From NCBI RefSeq assembly GCF_000190535.1, contig NC_015160.1:372001-436000 (forward strand): a DNA stretch of 64,000 bases. Reading direction: 5' to 3'. How positions within the stretch are numbered: the stretch's first letter is position 1; each line of letters begins with the position of its first letter. Below the pieces are notes generated by a model. The model saw only the letters and a program-made list of their open reading frames with translations, was not told the origin of the DNA and searched no databases. This DNA is from Odoribacter splanchnicus DSM 20712 (GTDB lineage: Bacteria > Bacteroidota > Bacteroidia > Bacteroidales > Marinifilaceae). Both the position numbers and the translations under genes were made by a program. This document shows, piece by piece, positions 1 through 9,565 of this stretch.

Positions 1-3000
1 CGACGGATGCCGACGGTAGATTTTCCTTGTTGCTCATAGATGAAAAAGAGATGGCATTTGTCTTTTCCTTTGTCGGTATGCAATCGCAAGAAGTGGCCTA
101 CACCGGTCAAAAGGAACTGAATATTGTCATGCAGGCTGAGGTAAGCGAGATTGACGAGGTTGTTGTTACCGGTTATCTGAATATCGACCGACGCCATTTG
201 ACGAGTTCGGTTACCTCTGTCAGAATGGATGACATACAAAAACCTGGTATTACTAACCTAAATCAGATGTTGGAAGGTAAAATTCCTGATATGGTTGTCA
301 CCTCTAACAGTGGGGAAATCAATGCCACTCCCCGTTTGCGTATACGCGGTACTTCTACTATTATCGGAAATCGTGAGCCGTTATGGGTGGTGGACGGTAT
401 CATCGTGAATGATCCCGTAAACTTGTCTCCTGACGTATTAAATGACCCTGATTATGTGAACCGTATCGGTAATGCCATTTCCGGTTTGAACCCGCAGGAT
501 ATTGAACGTTTGGATGTGTTAAAGGACGCTGCAGCGACCGCTCTTTATGGCACACGTGCTGCCAATGGGGTTATCGTGGTGACGACTAAAAGAGGGCATG
601 TGGGTAAGCCGGTGATTTCTTGCTCCGTTACGGGCACTTTTCGTCGTCATCCTCGCTATACAGACGATAAAATCAACTTGATGAACTCCAAAGAACGTAT
701 ACAGTTTTCACAACAATTGGTAGCCAATCACTACATTTACCCCAACAATATGCCCTTGACCGGCTATGAATATGTGTTGAGCCGGTATTACAGCGGAGCT
801 TTGACCAAGGAACAGTTTCAGACAGAAGTAGATCGCCTGCAGACCATGAATACCGATTGGTTTGACTTGCTGACAAAAGACTCGTTTTCCAAAGATTATG
901 CCATTAATGTTTCTGGAGGTTCGGATAATATCCGTTACTACGCTTCGTTGGGTTATACAAGCGAGGACGATGTTATCAGACGTACAACTAATCGACGCTA
1001 TACAGCTGCGGCTAAATTGGATATGACTCTCTCTTCCCGATGGAGGCTTTCATTCAATTTAAACGGTTATTTGAACGAGCGTAAATACACTCAGGATGAA
1101 GTGAATCCTATAGATTATGCTTATAATACCAGTAGGGCTATTCCCGCTTTTAGCGAAGATGGTTCTTACCATTTTTATGGTGTCTATAATAGGTACGGTA
1201 GTTATTTAAATTTCAATATATTGAATGAATTGGTCAATAGTTATAAAAAACAGAGTACCAGTAACTTTACGGCTACTGTGAATTTGAATTACGAGGTGAC
1301 AGAATGGTTAAAGTTGAGCGCCACTGTATCAGGTTCTGTCAATTCTGCCAATTTGAACGGTCATTGGGGCGAAAAGACCCATTATATTGCCGATTTACGT
1401 GGTTCGGATTACGGAGAAAAAGCACCTGAAAGTAGCTTGTGCCCCTATGGTGGCGAGTTGGCGACCAATAATTATAATACGAAGAGCTATACCGCCCGTC
1501 TACAGGCGGATTTTCACAAGTATTTGGACGAAAACGAGAATCATTTTTTGAACGTTTCTATCGGAGCAGAGGCAAATTCCTCCCGCTACAATGCTTACTC
1601 CCATACACAGCGCGGTTACTACGATGATCGAGGAAAGAGTTTTGTCACGGATCTCTCTCCGTCTTCTTTTCCTACGTATTATTCCAGTTGGGTGCAAAGC
1701 AATGTTCCGACCATCACGGATAATCTTACAAACCTATTATCAGCTTATGCGACAGCTACTTATGGTTATAAGGACTACTTTACCTTAAACGCTAATACCC
1801 GTTACGACGGTTCTAACAAATTCGGTTCACGCAGTAACGAAAAATTGTTACCTGTGTGGTCGGTTTCCGGTTTGGTGGACTTGAAGACTGTTTCCGGTTT
1901 ACAACTTTCGTGGTTGGAGTCATTTTCCGTGAAAGGTTCATACGGAGAGCAGGGTAACATGCTTGACGGACAAACGCCTGTGCTGGTGTTGAAGAAAGGT
2001 AGTTACAGCGACTATCGCGATGAGATGATTTCCACTGTGGCTTCCGGTGGCTTCGCTAATCCGAATTTAAAATGGGAAAAGACACGATCTTACAACTTAG
2101 GAGCGATGGCTTCAGTATTCAAAAACAGCTTGATGATAAATTTTGAATACTATTACAAAAAGACTTCTGATGCGTTTATGAGTAAAACTATCTCGGATGT
2201 TAACGGTTTCAATACCTATGTCGTAAATTCCGGGACGCTTCGTAACAGAGGTTGGAATGTCGGTATAACCGCGACTCCGGTAAAAACGAAAGATTTCAAC
2301 TGGATTCTTTCCGGTTCTCTCTCCAAGGTGACAAATACCATGAGTACTTTGCCAGGACAGGAAACGTATGAATTGAGTGATTTTCTGAACGGTACTGCTG
2401 TGGTAGAAGGTATGCCGATAGGAACTTTCTATTCTTACAAATATATGGGGTTAAGCCCTGTGGACGGAGGTCCGATGTTTGATGATTGGGAAGACCGCAA
2501 ATCTGAGTTGGTAGATTTGGACAAATATAGTGTATATACAAAAGTATTGGTACCTTCTGGACAACGTGATCCGGATATGACGGGTAGCATCAATAACACC
2601 TTTAACTACAAACAATGGCGTTTGGGAATTTCATTGAATTACAGTATCGGTGGTAGTACTCGCCTGTTCCGTATGATGGAAGACTTTGTAAACGGTTATT
2701 CCGCTGAAGCCAATATCAATCGGGATATGTTGAAAGCATGGAAAAAGCCTGGAGATGAACTGACTACGGATATTCCTGCCATCATGGGTTCCGCTTCAAA
2801 TGGTTACAACTATTACAGTTATCATTGGAGTTCCGCTTCCACCTCGGATGTGGTGAAAATTGCGGATAACGCCTGGACGATGTATGATTACTCGGATTTA
2901 CGAGTTGTGAGTGCTGACTATTTGAAGATTTCCAGTATTTCGCTGACCTATGAATTTCCTCGGCGAATATTGAGTCGTTGGAAGTTGGAAAGATTGGCGT

Positions 3001-3137
3001 TAACTTTGGGAGCTACTAATTTGTACACGTTTTGTAACAGTAAGTTACGCGGACAGACTCCGACTCAAGGAGGATTCTCGGATATACAACTTTCGGATAC
3101 ACCGACTTATACCATTGGTCTGAATCTGAATTTCTAA
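1..3137 (+). CDS. SusC/RagA-family TonB-dependent outer-membrane receptor, 5' end outside the window
   Basis: The reading frame is already open at base 3, so the true start lies upstream and the first ATG-like codon in view is not the start. The first visible residues (DADGRFSLL, then VFSFVGMQSQEV) match the end of the CarboxypepD-regulatory-like domain that precedes the plug in SusC proteins. A plug domain follows (EVVVTGYLN, then GTSTIIGNREPLWVVDGIIV, then AATALYGTRAANGVIVVTTKRG). The rest is a long beta-barrel ending in LNLNF, with the terminal aromatic typical of outer-membrane barrels. The family imports glycans or peptides across the outer membrane using TonB energy together with a SusD lipoprotein, which here is the next gene (36 nt gap). 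The substrate cannot be told from sequence. Confidence 0.95.
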   Translation, partial: TDADGRFSLLLIDEKEMAFVFSFVGMQSQEVAYTGQKELNIVMQAEVSEIDEVVVTGYLNIDRRHLTSSVTSVRMDDIQKPGITNLNQMLEGKIPDMVVTSNSGEINATPRLRIRGTSTIIGNREPLWVVDGIIVNDPVNLSPDVLNDPDYVNRIGNAISGLNPQDIERLDVLKDAAATALYGTRAANGVIVVTTKRGHVGKPVISCSVTGTFRRHPRYTDDKINLMNSKERIQFSQQLVANHYIYPNNMPLTGYEYVLSRYYSGALTKEQFQTEVDRLQTMNTDWFDLLTKDSFSKDYAINVSGGSDNIRYYASLGYTSEDDVIRRTTNRRYTAAAKLDMTLSSRWRLSFNLNGYLNERKYTQDEVNPIDYAYNTSRAIPAFSEDGSYHFYGVYNRYGSYLNFNILNELVNSYKKQSTSNFTATVNLNYEVTEWLKLSATVSGSVNSANLNGHWGEKTHYIADLRGSDYGEKAPESSLCPYGGELATNNYNTKSYTARLQADFHKYLDENENHFLNVSIGAEANSSRYNAYSHTQRGYYDDRGKSFVTDLSPSSFPTYYSSWVQSNVPTITDNLTNLLSAYATATYGYKDYFTLNANTRYDGSNKFGSRSNEKLLPVWSVSGLVDLKTVSGLQLSWLESFSVKGSYGEQGNMLDGQTPVLVLKKGSYSDYRDEMISTVASGGFANPNLKWEKTRSYNLGAMASVFKNSLMINFEYYYKKTSDAFMSKTISDVNGFNTYVVNSGTLRNRGWNVGITATPVKTKDFNWILSGSLSKVTNTMSTLPGQETYELSDFLNGTAVVEGMPIGTFYSYKYMGLSPVDGGPMFDDWEDRKSELVDLDKYSVYTKVLVPSGQRDPDMTGSINNTFNYKQWRLGISLNYSIGGSTRLFRMMEDFVNGYSAEANINRDMLKAWKKPGDELTTDIPAIMGSASNGYNYYSYHWSSASTSDVVKIADNAWTMYDYSDLRVVSADYLKISSISLTYEFPRRILSRWKLERLALTLGATNLYTFCNSKLRGQTPTQGGFSDIQLSDTPTYTIGLNLNF

Positions 3138-3173
3138 CAGCGATACGCTAAATCTTACTAAAATAATTAGATT

Positions 3174-4772
3174 ATGAAAGCTTTGAAATATATAGGATTA
3201 GGCGGTCTGCTCGTCCTTTTGACAATAGGCTGCTCCGACTTCCTGAAAGAATATTCGCAAGACACGTACTACGTTTCTTCCTATGAGGATTTGGATGAAT
3301 TATTGGCAGGGGATGGTTATCTGCCCGTGAATGGTTGCGGTAGTAATATGGGGTATTTTATCCATTTTTTAGCCGATGAAATCGAGGAACAAAATAGTTA
3401 TTACAGTGCCTGGGGCGGTGGTTTTGCTTCTGGTGCGGACAATTTCAGACGTAATCTGTTTGGATACTACACCTGGCAACAACGTGTGGGACAAAACGAT
3501 TCCTATACCGGTTTTATCACTGAAAACGGGACCTGGACGGAACTCTACCGTTTGATTAATGTCATGAATAACGTCATTTCCAGTATTGAGGATGTTCCTC
3601 AAGTATCTGCCGATGAACGATTGGGAGCAAAACGTGTAAAGGGCGAAGCTCATTTTCTGCGTGCCGCCTATTATTTTTGGTTGGTGAATCTCTATGGTAA
3701 ACCGTATGACGTTGCTACCGCGAAAGAAGATCTTGCCGTACCCCTCAAAACGACAGAGAGTGTGCTCGACATCAAATTCAGTCGTAATACGGTACAGGAA
3801 ACCTATGGCCTGATTTTGTCCGATCTGAAAACCGCTGAAGCCTGTTTGGCGGAAACAGGAGAGGCCCGCAATATTTATCGGGCGGACTTGACAGCCGTGA
3901 ATTTATTGCAGAGTCGTGTTCATCTGTATATGCAGAATTGGCAATTGGCCGCAGACTATGCGGATTCCGTATTGGTAAGACAAAACACATTGGTTGATTT
4001 GAACAGCCGCCAACCGTACGACGGATTTCTTTCAGAAGATTCCGAAGAGATGATTTTCTCCATGGGAGATAATGATATTCCCAACTTTTTCTATTATGAA
4101 TATAAGTCTTACAGGGTTTCTCACGAATTATACGACGCTTACGAGGAGGATGATTTACGGAAGACGCAATGGTGGTGGAAAAGAAACACGTTCATCGGTA
4201 GCACAAAATTAGTACGGGGTCCCGGTATGACGGATGACGGAGATCCGGAAGAAAGTGACTATTACAATAGATATTACAATGTGGCTTGGGGAGGAAAAAA
4301 AGCGCCTGTTTCTGACAAGTTCTGTTTCCGTACGGCCGAGGCTTATTTGAACAAAGCCGAAGCTTCCGCATACTTAGGACAGGAGGATGAAGCTCGCAAA
4401 TGGCTGAATGCTTTACGTGCCAAAAGGTATGTTTCGGGGAGTAGCTATGAAGTAATCGGTTCTGGCGAAGAATTAGTAAAGGACATCCGCGAAGAGCGCC
4501 GTAAAGAGTTCGCATTGGAAGGATTTCGTTGGTTTGACCTCCGTCGCTATGGGGTATGTGAGTTTTATCCGGAATCGAAAGAATTGACTCATAAATACAC
4601 TTATTATGCAGACAAAACGACTATGGAAGAAGCCCATTTATTTGTGTTGAAAGCAAACGATCCGGCCTACACTCTGCCGATCCCACAAGAGGTATTGGAT
4701 TTTAACACGGGTATGCCGAACAACGAACGCCCTGTAAGAGAATTTTCAGTAATAACCCCAAATGACAATTGA
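3174..4772 (+). CDS. SusD/RagB-family surface lipoprotein
   Basis: A protein of 532 residues with a lipoprotein signal peptide; the lipobox LLTIGC puts the lipidated Cys at residue 20. The body has the SusD/RagB pattern: an N-terminal region with YEDLDELLAGDGY, TPR-like helices around GEAHFLRAAYYFWLVNLYGKPY, and a C-terminal part with EERRKEFALEGFRWFDLRRYG. SusD proteins sit as a lid on the SusC barrel and bind substrate. It lies 36 nt after the receptor and its stop overlaps the start region of the next gene, so these genes are probably one transcript. Confidence 0.95.
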   Translation: MKALKYIGLGGLLVLLTIGCSDFLKEYSQDTYYVSSYEDLDELLAGDGYLPVNGCGSNMGYFIHFLADEIEEQNSYYSAWGGGFASGADNFRRNLFGYYTWQQRVGQNDSYTGFITENGTWTELYRLINVMNNVISSIEDVPQVSADERLGAKRVKGEAHFLRAAYYFWLVNLYGKPYDVATAKEDLAVPLKTTESVLDIKFSRNTVQETYGLILSDLKTAEACLAETGEARNIYRADLTAVNLLQSRVHLYMQNWQLAADYADSVLVRQNTLVDLNSRQPYDGFLSEDSEEMIFSMGDNDIPNFFYYEYKSYRVSHELYDAYEEDDLRKTQWWWKRNTFIGSTKLVRGPGMTDDGDPEESDYYNRYYNVAWGGKKAPVSDKFCFRTAEAYLNKAEASAYLGQEDEARKWLNALRAKRYVSGSSYEVIGSGEELVKDIREERRKEFALEGFRWFDLRRYGVCEFYPESKELTHKYTYYADKTTMEEAHLFVLKANDPAYTLPIPQEVLDFNTGMPNNERPVREFSVITPNDN

Positions 4773-4774
4773 TT

Positions 4775-5716
4775 ATGAAGACACGATACAACATCCTCTA
4801 TATAAGTGTGTTGTTTCTAACAGGAATGACGGCTTGCGCCAAGGAAGACACTTTGACACCCGAGGTGGATACCAATATAGATTGCTTTGCCCCTGCCGCG
4901 GATGCGATGGATGAGGAATCTGTGCTACGGCGCACTTTTTTCGAACAGGAAAACTGTTATTTGCTCTTTAGTGATACGCTTCGAAGAGAAGAGTTGGGAA
5001 AGGATTCCAATGGTGATATGCAATATTTTATTGAACTGTTGGATGTCAACTATTCCGTGGGCGCTAGTACGAACTCGTCCCTTACCTATTCTTACAAACT
5101 GTTGCAGAGCATGGAAGAGAAGAAGCAAGCGACCTCCTTTTTGCAAGAGTATGTATTGCCTCACTTGTCCGCGTCTATAAGACCATTCTCCTGGTTTTTG
5201 TCAACGGATATCCAATATCCGGACGCTATGATGGGAGGATCGATGACCTCTACTCTCACGGTTTCCGGTGAACGTGCCGTCGCGTTGGCCGTCGGGGACA
5301 TCCTGACCTTATCCGAGGAGGGAAAAAATGCGTTGGCCGAGTCGTTCTTTATCTCTTATTTAGGGGGCTCCTTTATGGATAATGAAGCGGCTTTGGAAGA
5401 GTTCTATACTGCATGCGGCAATCTGCATGAAGGAAAGTTTAGTATCGCCGATAACCCTCAAAAAGATATGACTCTTAATCTACATCATTGCAAAGAAGCG
5501 GGCTTCCTTGTTGCCGGAGTGCTTAAAATTGGTAGTTATGTGATTCAACTGTTAGGAAAGTATCCTGATAAGACGGATGACATCAACGCCTATGTCGAAC
5601 TGATTTTCAGTTCTACGATGGAACAGATAAAGGTGGACTATGCGGAATATCCGAAAATTATTGAGCGCGCGCAATTATTGAGCGATCTGGTAATAGAATT
5701 AGGTTACATTTATTAA
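4775..5716 (+). CDS. Unrecognised lipoprotein in the SusC/SusD operon
   Basis: I do not recognise this family. The start is taken as the ATG at 4775, 2 nt past the susD-like stop, giving 313 residues. A signal peptide ends in a lipobox with Cys21 (LTGMTAC). The mature part is mostly helical by eye, begins with an acidic stretch, and contains LRRTFFEQENCYLLFSDTL. That opening resembles third-gene proteins of other SusC/SusD loci that are often called putative zinc metallopeptidases. However, I see no HExxH motif, so I assign no enzymatic role. Position suggests a surface partner of the SusC/SusD pair. The next gene's SD-like sequence overlaps its stop codon. Confidence 0.75.
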   Translation: MKTRYNILYISVLFLTGMTACAKEDTLTPEVDTNIDCFAPAADAMDEESVLRRTFFEQENCYLLFSDTLRREELGKDSNGDMQYFIELLDVNYSVGASTNSSLTYSYKLLQSMEEKKQATSFLQEYVLPHLSASIRPFSWFLSTDIQYPDAMMGGSMTSTLTVSGERAVALAVGDILTLSEEGKNALAESFFISYLGGSFMDNEAALEEFYTACGNLHEGKFSIADNPQKDMTLNLHHCKEAGFLVAGVLKIGSYVIQLLGKYPDKTDDINAYVELIFSSTMEQIKVDYAEYPKIIERAQLLSDLVIELGYIY

Positions 5717-5730
5717 TGAAGGAGGAAAAA

Positions 5731-6420
5731 ATGAAATGGATAAATAAATTATTGTTAAGTATCGTATGGGTAGGATTGGTTGCCTCCTGTAGCGATGACG
5801 ATTCACACGAACTGCCGGTTATTAGCCCAGTATCGACCGGGACATTCACGGACACAAGAGATGACAACACCTATAATTATGTGCGTATAGGCAATTTGGA
5901 ATGGATGACGGAAAACTGCCGTTATCGTACGTCCGATTGCAAGTATTATGTGGATTACGGGAACACGGGACAAACTAATCCCTCGGATGTCTATTCCGAT
6001 AGGTATGGTTTCCTTTATACCCTTCTCGATGCCCCAAACGCTGTACCTGAAGGTTGGCGCATTCCTACCGATGAAGATTTCAAGCAGTTGGAGCGAGCAT
6101 TGGGTATGTCTGCGGCAAACGCAGATGAATTGGATTGGCGAGGCGGCGGGACAGGTACATTGATGCGGCAAGCGGAAGAAGGGACCCGATTGAATTTTCA
6201 ATTGGCCGGTTATTATACTCCATATATGATTATGCAGACACCGGGATACCGTTTTATGGGAGCGTATGGATTCTATTGGACGAGCACCAAAGATGAATCA
6301 AAAAACGGAGAATATTATTTCTATCGTAAGCTTTATTACGAATCCGATCAGGTGTATCGGCAGAGTATAGAAAACAACGCGCAATATTTGAGTTTGCGTT
6401 TGGTACGTAATGCCCAATGA
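5731..6420 (+). CDS. FISUMP-domain lipoprotein
   Basis: A lipoprotein of 229 residues with a FISUMP-type (Fibrobacter succinogenes major paralogous) domain. An ATG at 5716 is possible. I chose 5731 because a strong AGGAGG-like sequence (5719-5725) sits 5 nt before it and a clean signal peptide with Cys20 (GLVASC) starts there. Family landmarks are VRIGNLEWMTENCRY near residue 50, the GFLYTLLDAPNAVPEGWRIPT core, a Gly-rich GGGTGT turn, and a C-terminal YLSLRLVRN. The domain's function is poorly known; it is common in surface proteins of Bacteroidetes and Fibrobacter. It is fourth in the SusC/SusD operon and probably surface-exposed. Confidence 0.85.
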   Translation: MKWINKLLLSIVWVGLVASCSDDDSHELPVISPVSTGTFTDTRDDNTYNYVRIGNLEWMTENCRYRTSDCKYYVDYGNTGQTNPSDVYSDRYGFLYTLLDAPNAVPEGWRIPTDEDFKQLERALGMSAANADELDWRGGGTGTLMRQAEEGTRLNFQLAGYYTPYMIMQTPGYRFMGAYGFYWTSTKDESKNGEYYFYRKLYYESDQVYRQSIENNAQYLSLRLVRNAQ

Positions 6421-6448
6421 CATAGAGTGAGATTAAAATTTGAATGCC

Positions 6449-6715
6449 ATGAGAATAAAAATTTTTATTTTAGCGTTGTTTATAAGCCTTAATCTTTGGG
6501 CGCAGAAGGAGGGATTTGTCATCCGGGGTTACATTCCGGGCATGCCGGATGGCGTGAAAGTTACTTTGATGGAGAAAGAAGGGAAACGCTCTACAAAAGC
6601 GGAAACTATCGTAAAAGATGAGCGTTTTGAGTTGAAGGGGAGAGTGTGGAAAAGCCACGCGACTTTGACCCTTTTGGCCACGCAGGATTGTCCCCTTTGG
6701 TTACAATATGATTGA
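6449..6715 (+). pseudogene. DUF4369-type exported protein truncated by IS21 insertion
   Basis: Only the first 66 or so codons are native. They encode a signal peptide (IFILALFISLNLWAQ) and the start of a DUF4369-like domain (FVIRGYIPGMPDGVKVTLMEKEG), the usual N-terminus of Bacteroidetes TlpA/AhpC-type thiol-disulfide proteins. At 6647 the frame enters the left end of the IS21 element and continues about 22 codons to a stop at 6715. The thioredoxin part expected downstream is not found on the other side of the element, so the 3' end is deleted rather than simply interrupted. The start is set at the ATG at 6449; the TTG at 6440 is less likely. Confidence 0.8.
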
Positions 6716-6721
6716 CCCTTT
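6647..6721 (+). repeat. Left terminal inverted repeat of the IS21 element
   Basis: This pairs with 9234-9310 on the other strand. It contains TTTGACCCTTTTGGCCA at 6664-6680, and a second ATTGACCCTTTTGGCCA copy begins at 6711. The two arms differ by a few substitutions and a 2-nt indel in the middle. Confidence 0.85.
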
Positions 6722-6830
6722 TGGCCAAAATCGCATTGACCACTTAGTTTACCTATTGTCATAGATTTTTTTGTGTAGATTTGAGTACCCGAGTCCTGGT
6801 GTAACGGGGACGATAATAAAATCTATACAA

Positions 6831-8395
6831 ATGGATAAACGAATCAAAAACATTTTAAGATGTTATGCGGTCGGCATGGGAATCAAGGAAACGGCGTCCA
6901 CGTTTCATACTTCCCGTAATACTGTCCGCAAGTATGTCCGCTTGTTCCTTTCAAGCGGCAAGAGCATTGAACAGCTTCTTTCCCTACCCGATGGGCAGTT
7001 GGATGAACTGTTCGGCTGTACGGAGTCCCGGCATCGGGAACCTTCTTCCAGAAGGATCGAACTGGATGCCTTGCTTCCCGGATATGTATCCCGCCTGTCA
7101 CGCAAAGGCATGAGTGTCCGAAAACTGTTCAAGGAATACCATGCCGAATATCCGGACGGTTTCCGGTTGTCTTCCTTCAAACGGGCTGTCCGTCAGTACA
7201 AGTTTCACATCAAGGTCGTCGGTCATGTCGAGCACTATGCCGCAGACCAGATGTATATTGACTTTGCCGGTGATAGGCTTGAAGTCGTTGATGAAATGAC
7301 AGGTGAGACGAAAAGGCCGAGGTGTTCGTCGCCATTCTTCCGTTCAGCCATTATACCTACTGCGAGGCCGTATGGTCCCAACGCAAGGAAGACCTGATAA
7401 AGGCATGCGAGAATGCCATGCAATATTTTGAAGGCGTTCCTGCGGCTATCGTCCCCGACAATTTGAAGGCGGCCGTTACACGCAGCGACCGCAACGAGCC
7501 TGCCATCAATGATGATTTCGCCGCTTTTGCCGAACATTACGGCTGTGCGGTCTATCCTGCCCGTGTACGCCACCCCAAGGACAAGGCCTTGGTTGAAAAT
7601 GCCGTAAAGCTCCTTTACCGTTCCATTTACCTTGATATGGAGGGAATGACATTCTCCAGCCTGGAGGATCTCAATACCGCTATCCGTATCTCCCTGCTTG
7701 ATTTCAATGAAAAGGTGATGGCCGGACGGGAGATGTCACGCAAGAAAATGTTCCTTCAGGGAGAGAAGGACTATCTTCGACCGCTTCCCGTGAAACGTTA
7801 CGTGGTGAAAGAAAGGAAGCTAATGACTGTCGGGAATAACTCTTACGTCTCGTTGTTCAAACACCATTACAGCGTTCCAAAGGAGTATGTAGGCAGGCGC
7901 ATGACGATTCTCTATGATGCCGACACGGTGGAAATCTACTGTGGCATGAGCCTTGTCTCCACCCATGACCGCTGTGACATTCCTTACGCTTATTCCTGGA
8001 AAAAGGAGCACAACCTGCCGGGACACTATGGTCCCTATGACAAGGACTTGGAGGAACTCTTCCGGCGTGCCTCGGAAATAGACAATATTGTATTGAACTA
8101 TCTACGGGAAGTGGAGCGTGCCATGCAATATCCACCCAAAGCGTTCAGGTCATGCCGTGGCATCCTGACCCTGGAGAAAAAATACGGTCGTGACCGTCTG
8201 GTTGCGGCTTGTGCATGTGCGGACCAGAAGTTGCAATACGGATATCAGGCCTTGCGCGAGGTGCTTGAACTGGGAGAAGATGCGGATTTCCTTCCCGATG
8301 AGGACGGGAAAGTACAGCCCAACGTGACTTCCCCGGCTCCATTGACCCACAAAAATATACGTGGACGTGAATATTACAGAAAGGACAAACAATAA
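6831..8395 (+). pseudogene. istA: IS21 transposase IstA, broken by a -1 frameshift
   Basis: The start is the ATG at 6831 (MDKRIKNILR). The N-terminus has a helix-turn-helix (GIKETASTFHTSRNTVRKYV). The DDE catalytic residues are split between two frames: YIDFAGD in the first, and AIVPDNLKAAV and HPKDKALVENAVK in the second. The break is at a run of four A (7311-7314). One extra A would restore ETKKAEVFVAILPF and join the frames. So this is a single-base loss or a sequencing error in a homopolymer. The second frame runs from about 7310 to the stop at 8395. Programmed frameshifting is not usual for istA, and no classical slippery heptamer is present. Confidence 0.88.
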
Positions 8396-8406
8396 AACTC
8401 ATATTT

Positions 8407-9195
8407 ATGGAAGTAAACAATAAAACAGCTCCCGTAACGGGACAACAAGACCAGAATACCATATCACTGGATTTAATGAACCGCATGAAATTGCATGGTA
8501 TGGCAGAGGCTTTCAGGGAAAGTCTTGCCGGTACCACTCCGCAATCCATGACTGCGGACACGTTCCTGTCCATGCTCCTTGCACGCGAATGGGACTATCG
8601 TGCACAGGCTGCCATTGCACGGCTTACCAAGAATGCGGCATTCCGCTACAAGGCCTATATTGAACAGATTGACTATGCCACGAACCGGGGGCTGGAGCGC
8701 AACCAGATGGAACGTCTCGCCACCCTTGATTTTGTGCATAAGGCACAGAACCTTTTCATTACCGGTTCTTCAGGAACGGGGAAAAGCTATCTGGCCTGTG
8801 CCCTCGGCCACGAAGCATGCAAAAGGGGATTCCGGACCTTCTATGCCAATGCCCCGAAACTGCTCGGTGCGCTGAAAGTCGCCAAAGTCAAAGGTACACT
8901 TGAAACGGAACTCAAGAAGATTGAGCGCTGCCAACTACTCATCCTTGACGACCTGTTCATCGTACCGCTTGACGCAAAGGAGCGTCCCATACTGCTTGAA
9001 ATCATCGAGGACAGGCATGAACGGAAATCCATCATCATCACATCGCAGTACCCATCCTCCAATTGGTATGACATGGTAGGTGACCCGACAATAGCCGATG
9101 CAATCCTTGATCGTATCATACATACAGCTCATACCATAGAGCTATATGGTGAAAGTATGCGAAAGTTAAGGTCTAAGAAAAACGAGAAATTTTAA
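8407..9195 (+). CDS. istB: IS21 helper ATPase IstB
   Basis: A protein of 262 residues with the IstB/DnaC-like AAA+ fold: Walker A GSSGTGKS at residues 120-127 and Walker B LLILDDL ending at D182, followed by ITSQYPSSNWY. IstB binds ATP and DNA and activates IstA for transposition and target choice. The gene is intact and lies 11 nt after istA. With istA frameshifted, the element is probably not mobile by itself. Confidence 0.95.
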   Translation: MEVNNKTAPVTGQQDQNTISLDLMNRMKLHGMAEAFRESLAGTTPQSMTADTFLSMLLAREWDYRAQAAIARLTKNAAFRYKAYIEQIDYATNRGLERNQMERLATLDFVHKAQNLFITGSSGTGKSYLACALGHEACKRGFRTFYANAPKLLGALKVAKVKGTLETELKKIERCQLLILDDLFIVPLDAKERPILLEIIEDRHERKSIIITSQYPSSNWYDMVGDPTIADAILDRIIHTAHTIELYGESMRKLRSKKNEKF

Positions 9196-9233
9196 AAGGG
9201 TAAAATAAAATTGACCCCCAACACCAGGACTTT

Positions 9234-9310
9234 AAAGGGTCAATCATATTGTAGCCAAAGGTGGGCAAATCCTGCGTGGCCAAAAGGGTCAAAGTCGCGT
9301 GGCTTTTCCA
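9234..9310 (-). repeat. Right terminal inverted repeat of the IS21 element
   Basis: The reverse complement matches 6647-6721. The outermost bases are CTTTTCCA, mirroring TGGAAAAG at the left end. Inner copies of the GACCCTTT motif are present. Confidence 0.85.
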
Positions 9311-9565
9311 ACACCCATAATGCACTTAATTGCACGATTGTCATCATTTTTTGCGAAAAAGCTTCGCAGATCTGAAATTATTTTGTATATTAGCTCACGG
9401 CTTTGAAGTTTTATCTTTATTCTTTAGCGATTATAAAGATACTCATTTTCAGTGAGTTACACAAGCTTCAGAGCCTTTTTTATTCCAAAATTACGTTAAA
9501 TCACGCTTGTGAATTTTCACTTGCGAAACTTTAGTTATCGGTTATTAACCCTTTGGGAAAGGAAG
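9311..9565. other. Intergenic region between the IS21 element and msrAB, possible terminator
   Basis: No gene seen; AT-rich. GGCTTTGAAG and CTTCAGAGCC can pair around a 50-nt loop that itself contains the small hairpin CTCA/TGAG. The second arm is followed by six T, so this may be the old terminator of the disrupted upstream operon. No recognisable remainder of the truncated DUF4369 gene is present. Confidence 0.4.

Larger units (their letters stand above)
6647..9310 (+). mobile_element. IS21-family insertion sequence (istA frameshifted, istB intact)
   Basis: The 2.66-kb element starts TGGAAAAGCC and ends with the reverse complement of the same sequence, giving the TG...CA ends typical of IS21. 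It carries istA and istB in the usual order with an 11-nt gap. About 75 bp at each end match as inverted repeats with few differences, and each end holds two copies of a TTGACCCTTTTGGCCA-like motif, the probable IstA binding sites. No target-site duplication is visible (left flank GAGAGTG, right flank ACACCCA). It destroys the last gene of the SusC/SusD operon. Confidence 0.93.

Noticed and set aside
5803..6201. 132-codon minus-strand frame inside the FISUMP gene
   Set aside because: Shadow of the plus-strand gene; no start context, and composition follows the complement of the real gene.
7300..7330. Programmed -1 frameshifting in istA
   Set aside because: No standard slippery heptamer or downstream stem is clear, and IS21 istA is normally one frame. 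A one-base loss explains the data more simply.
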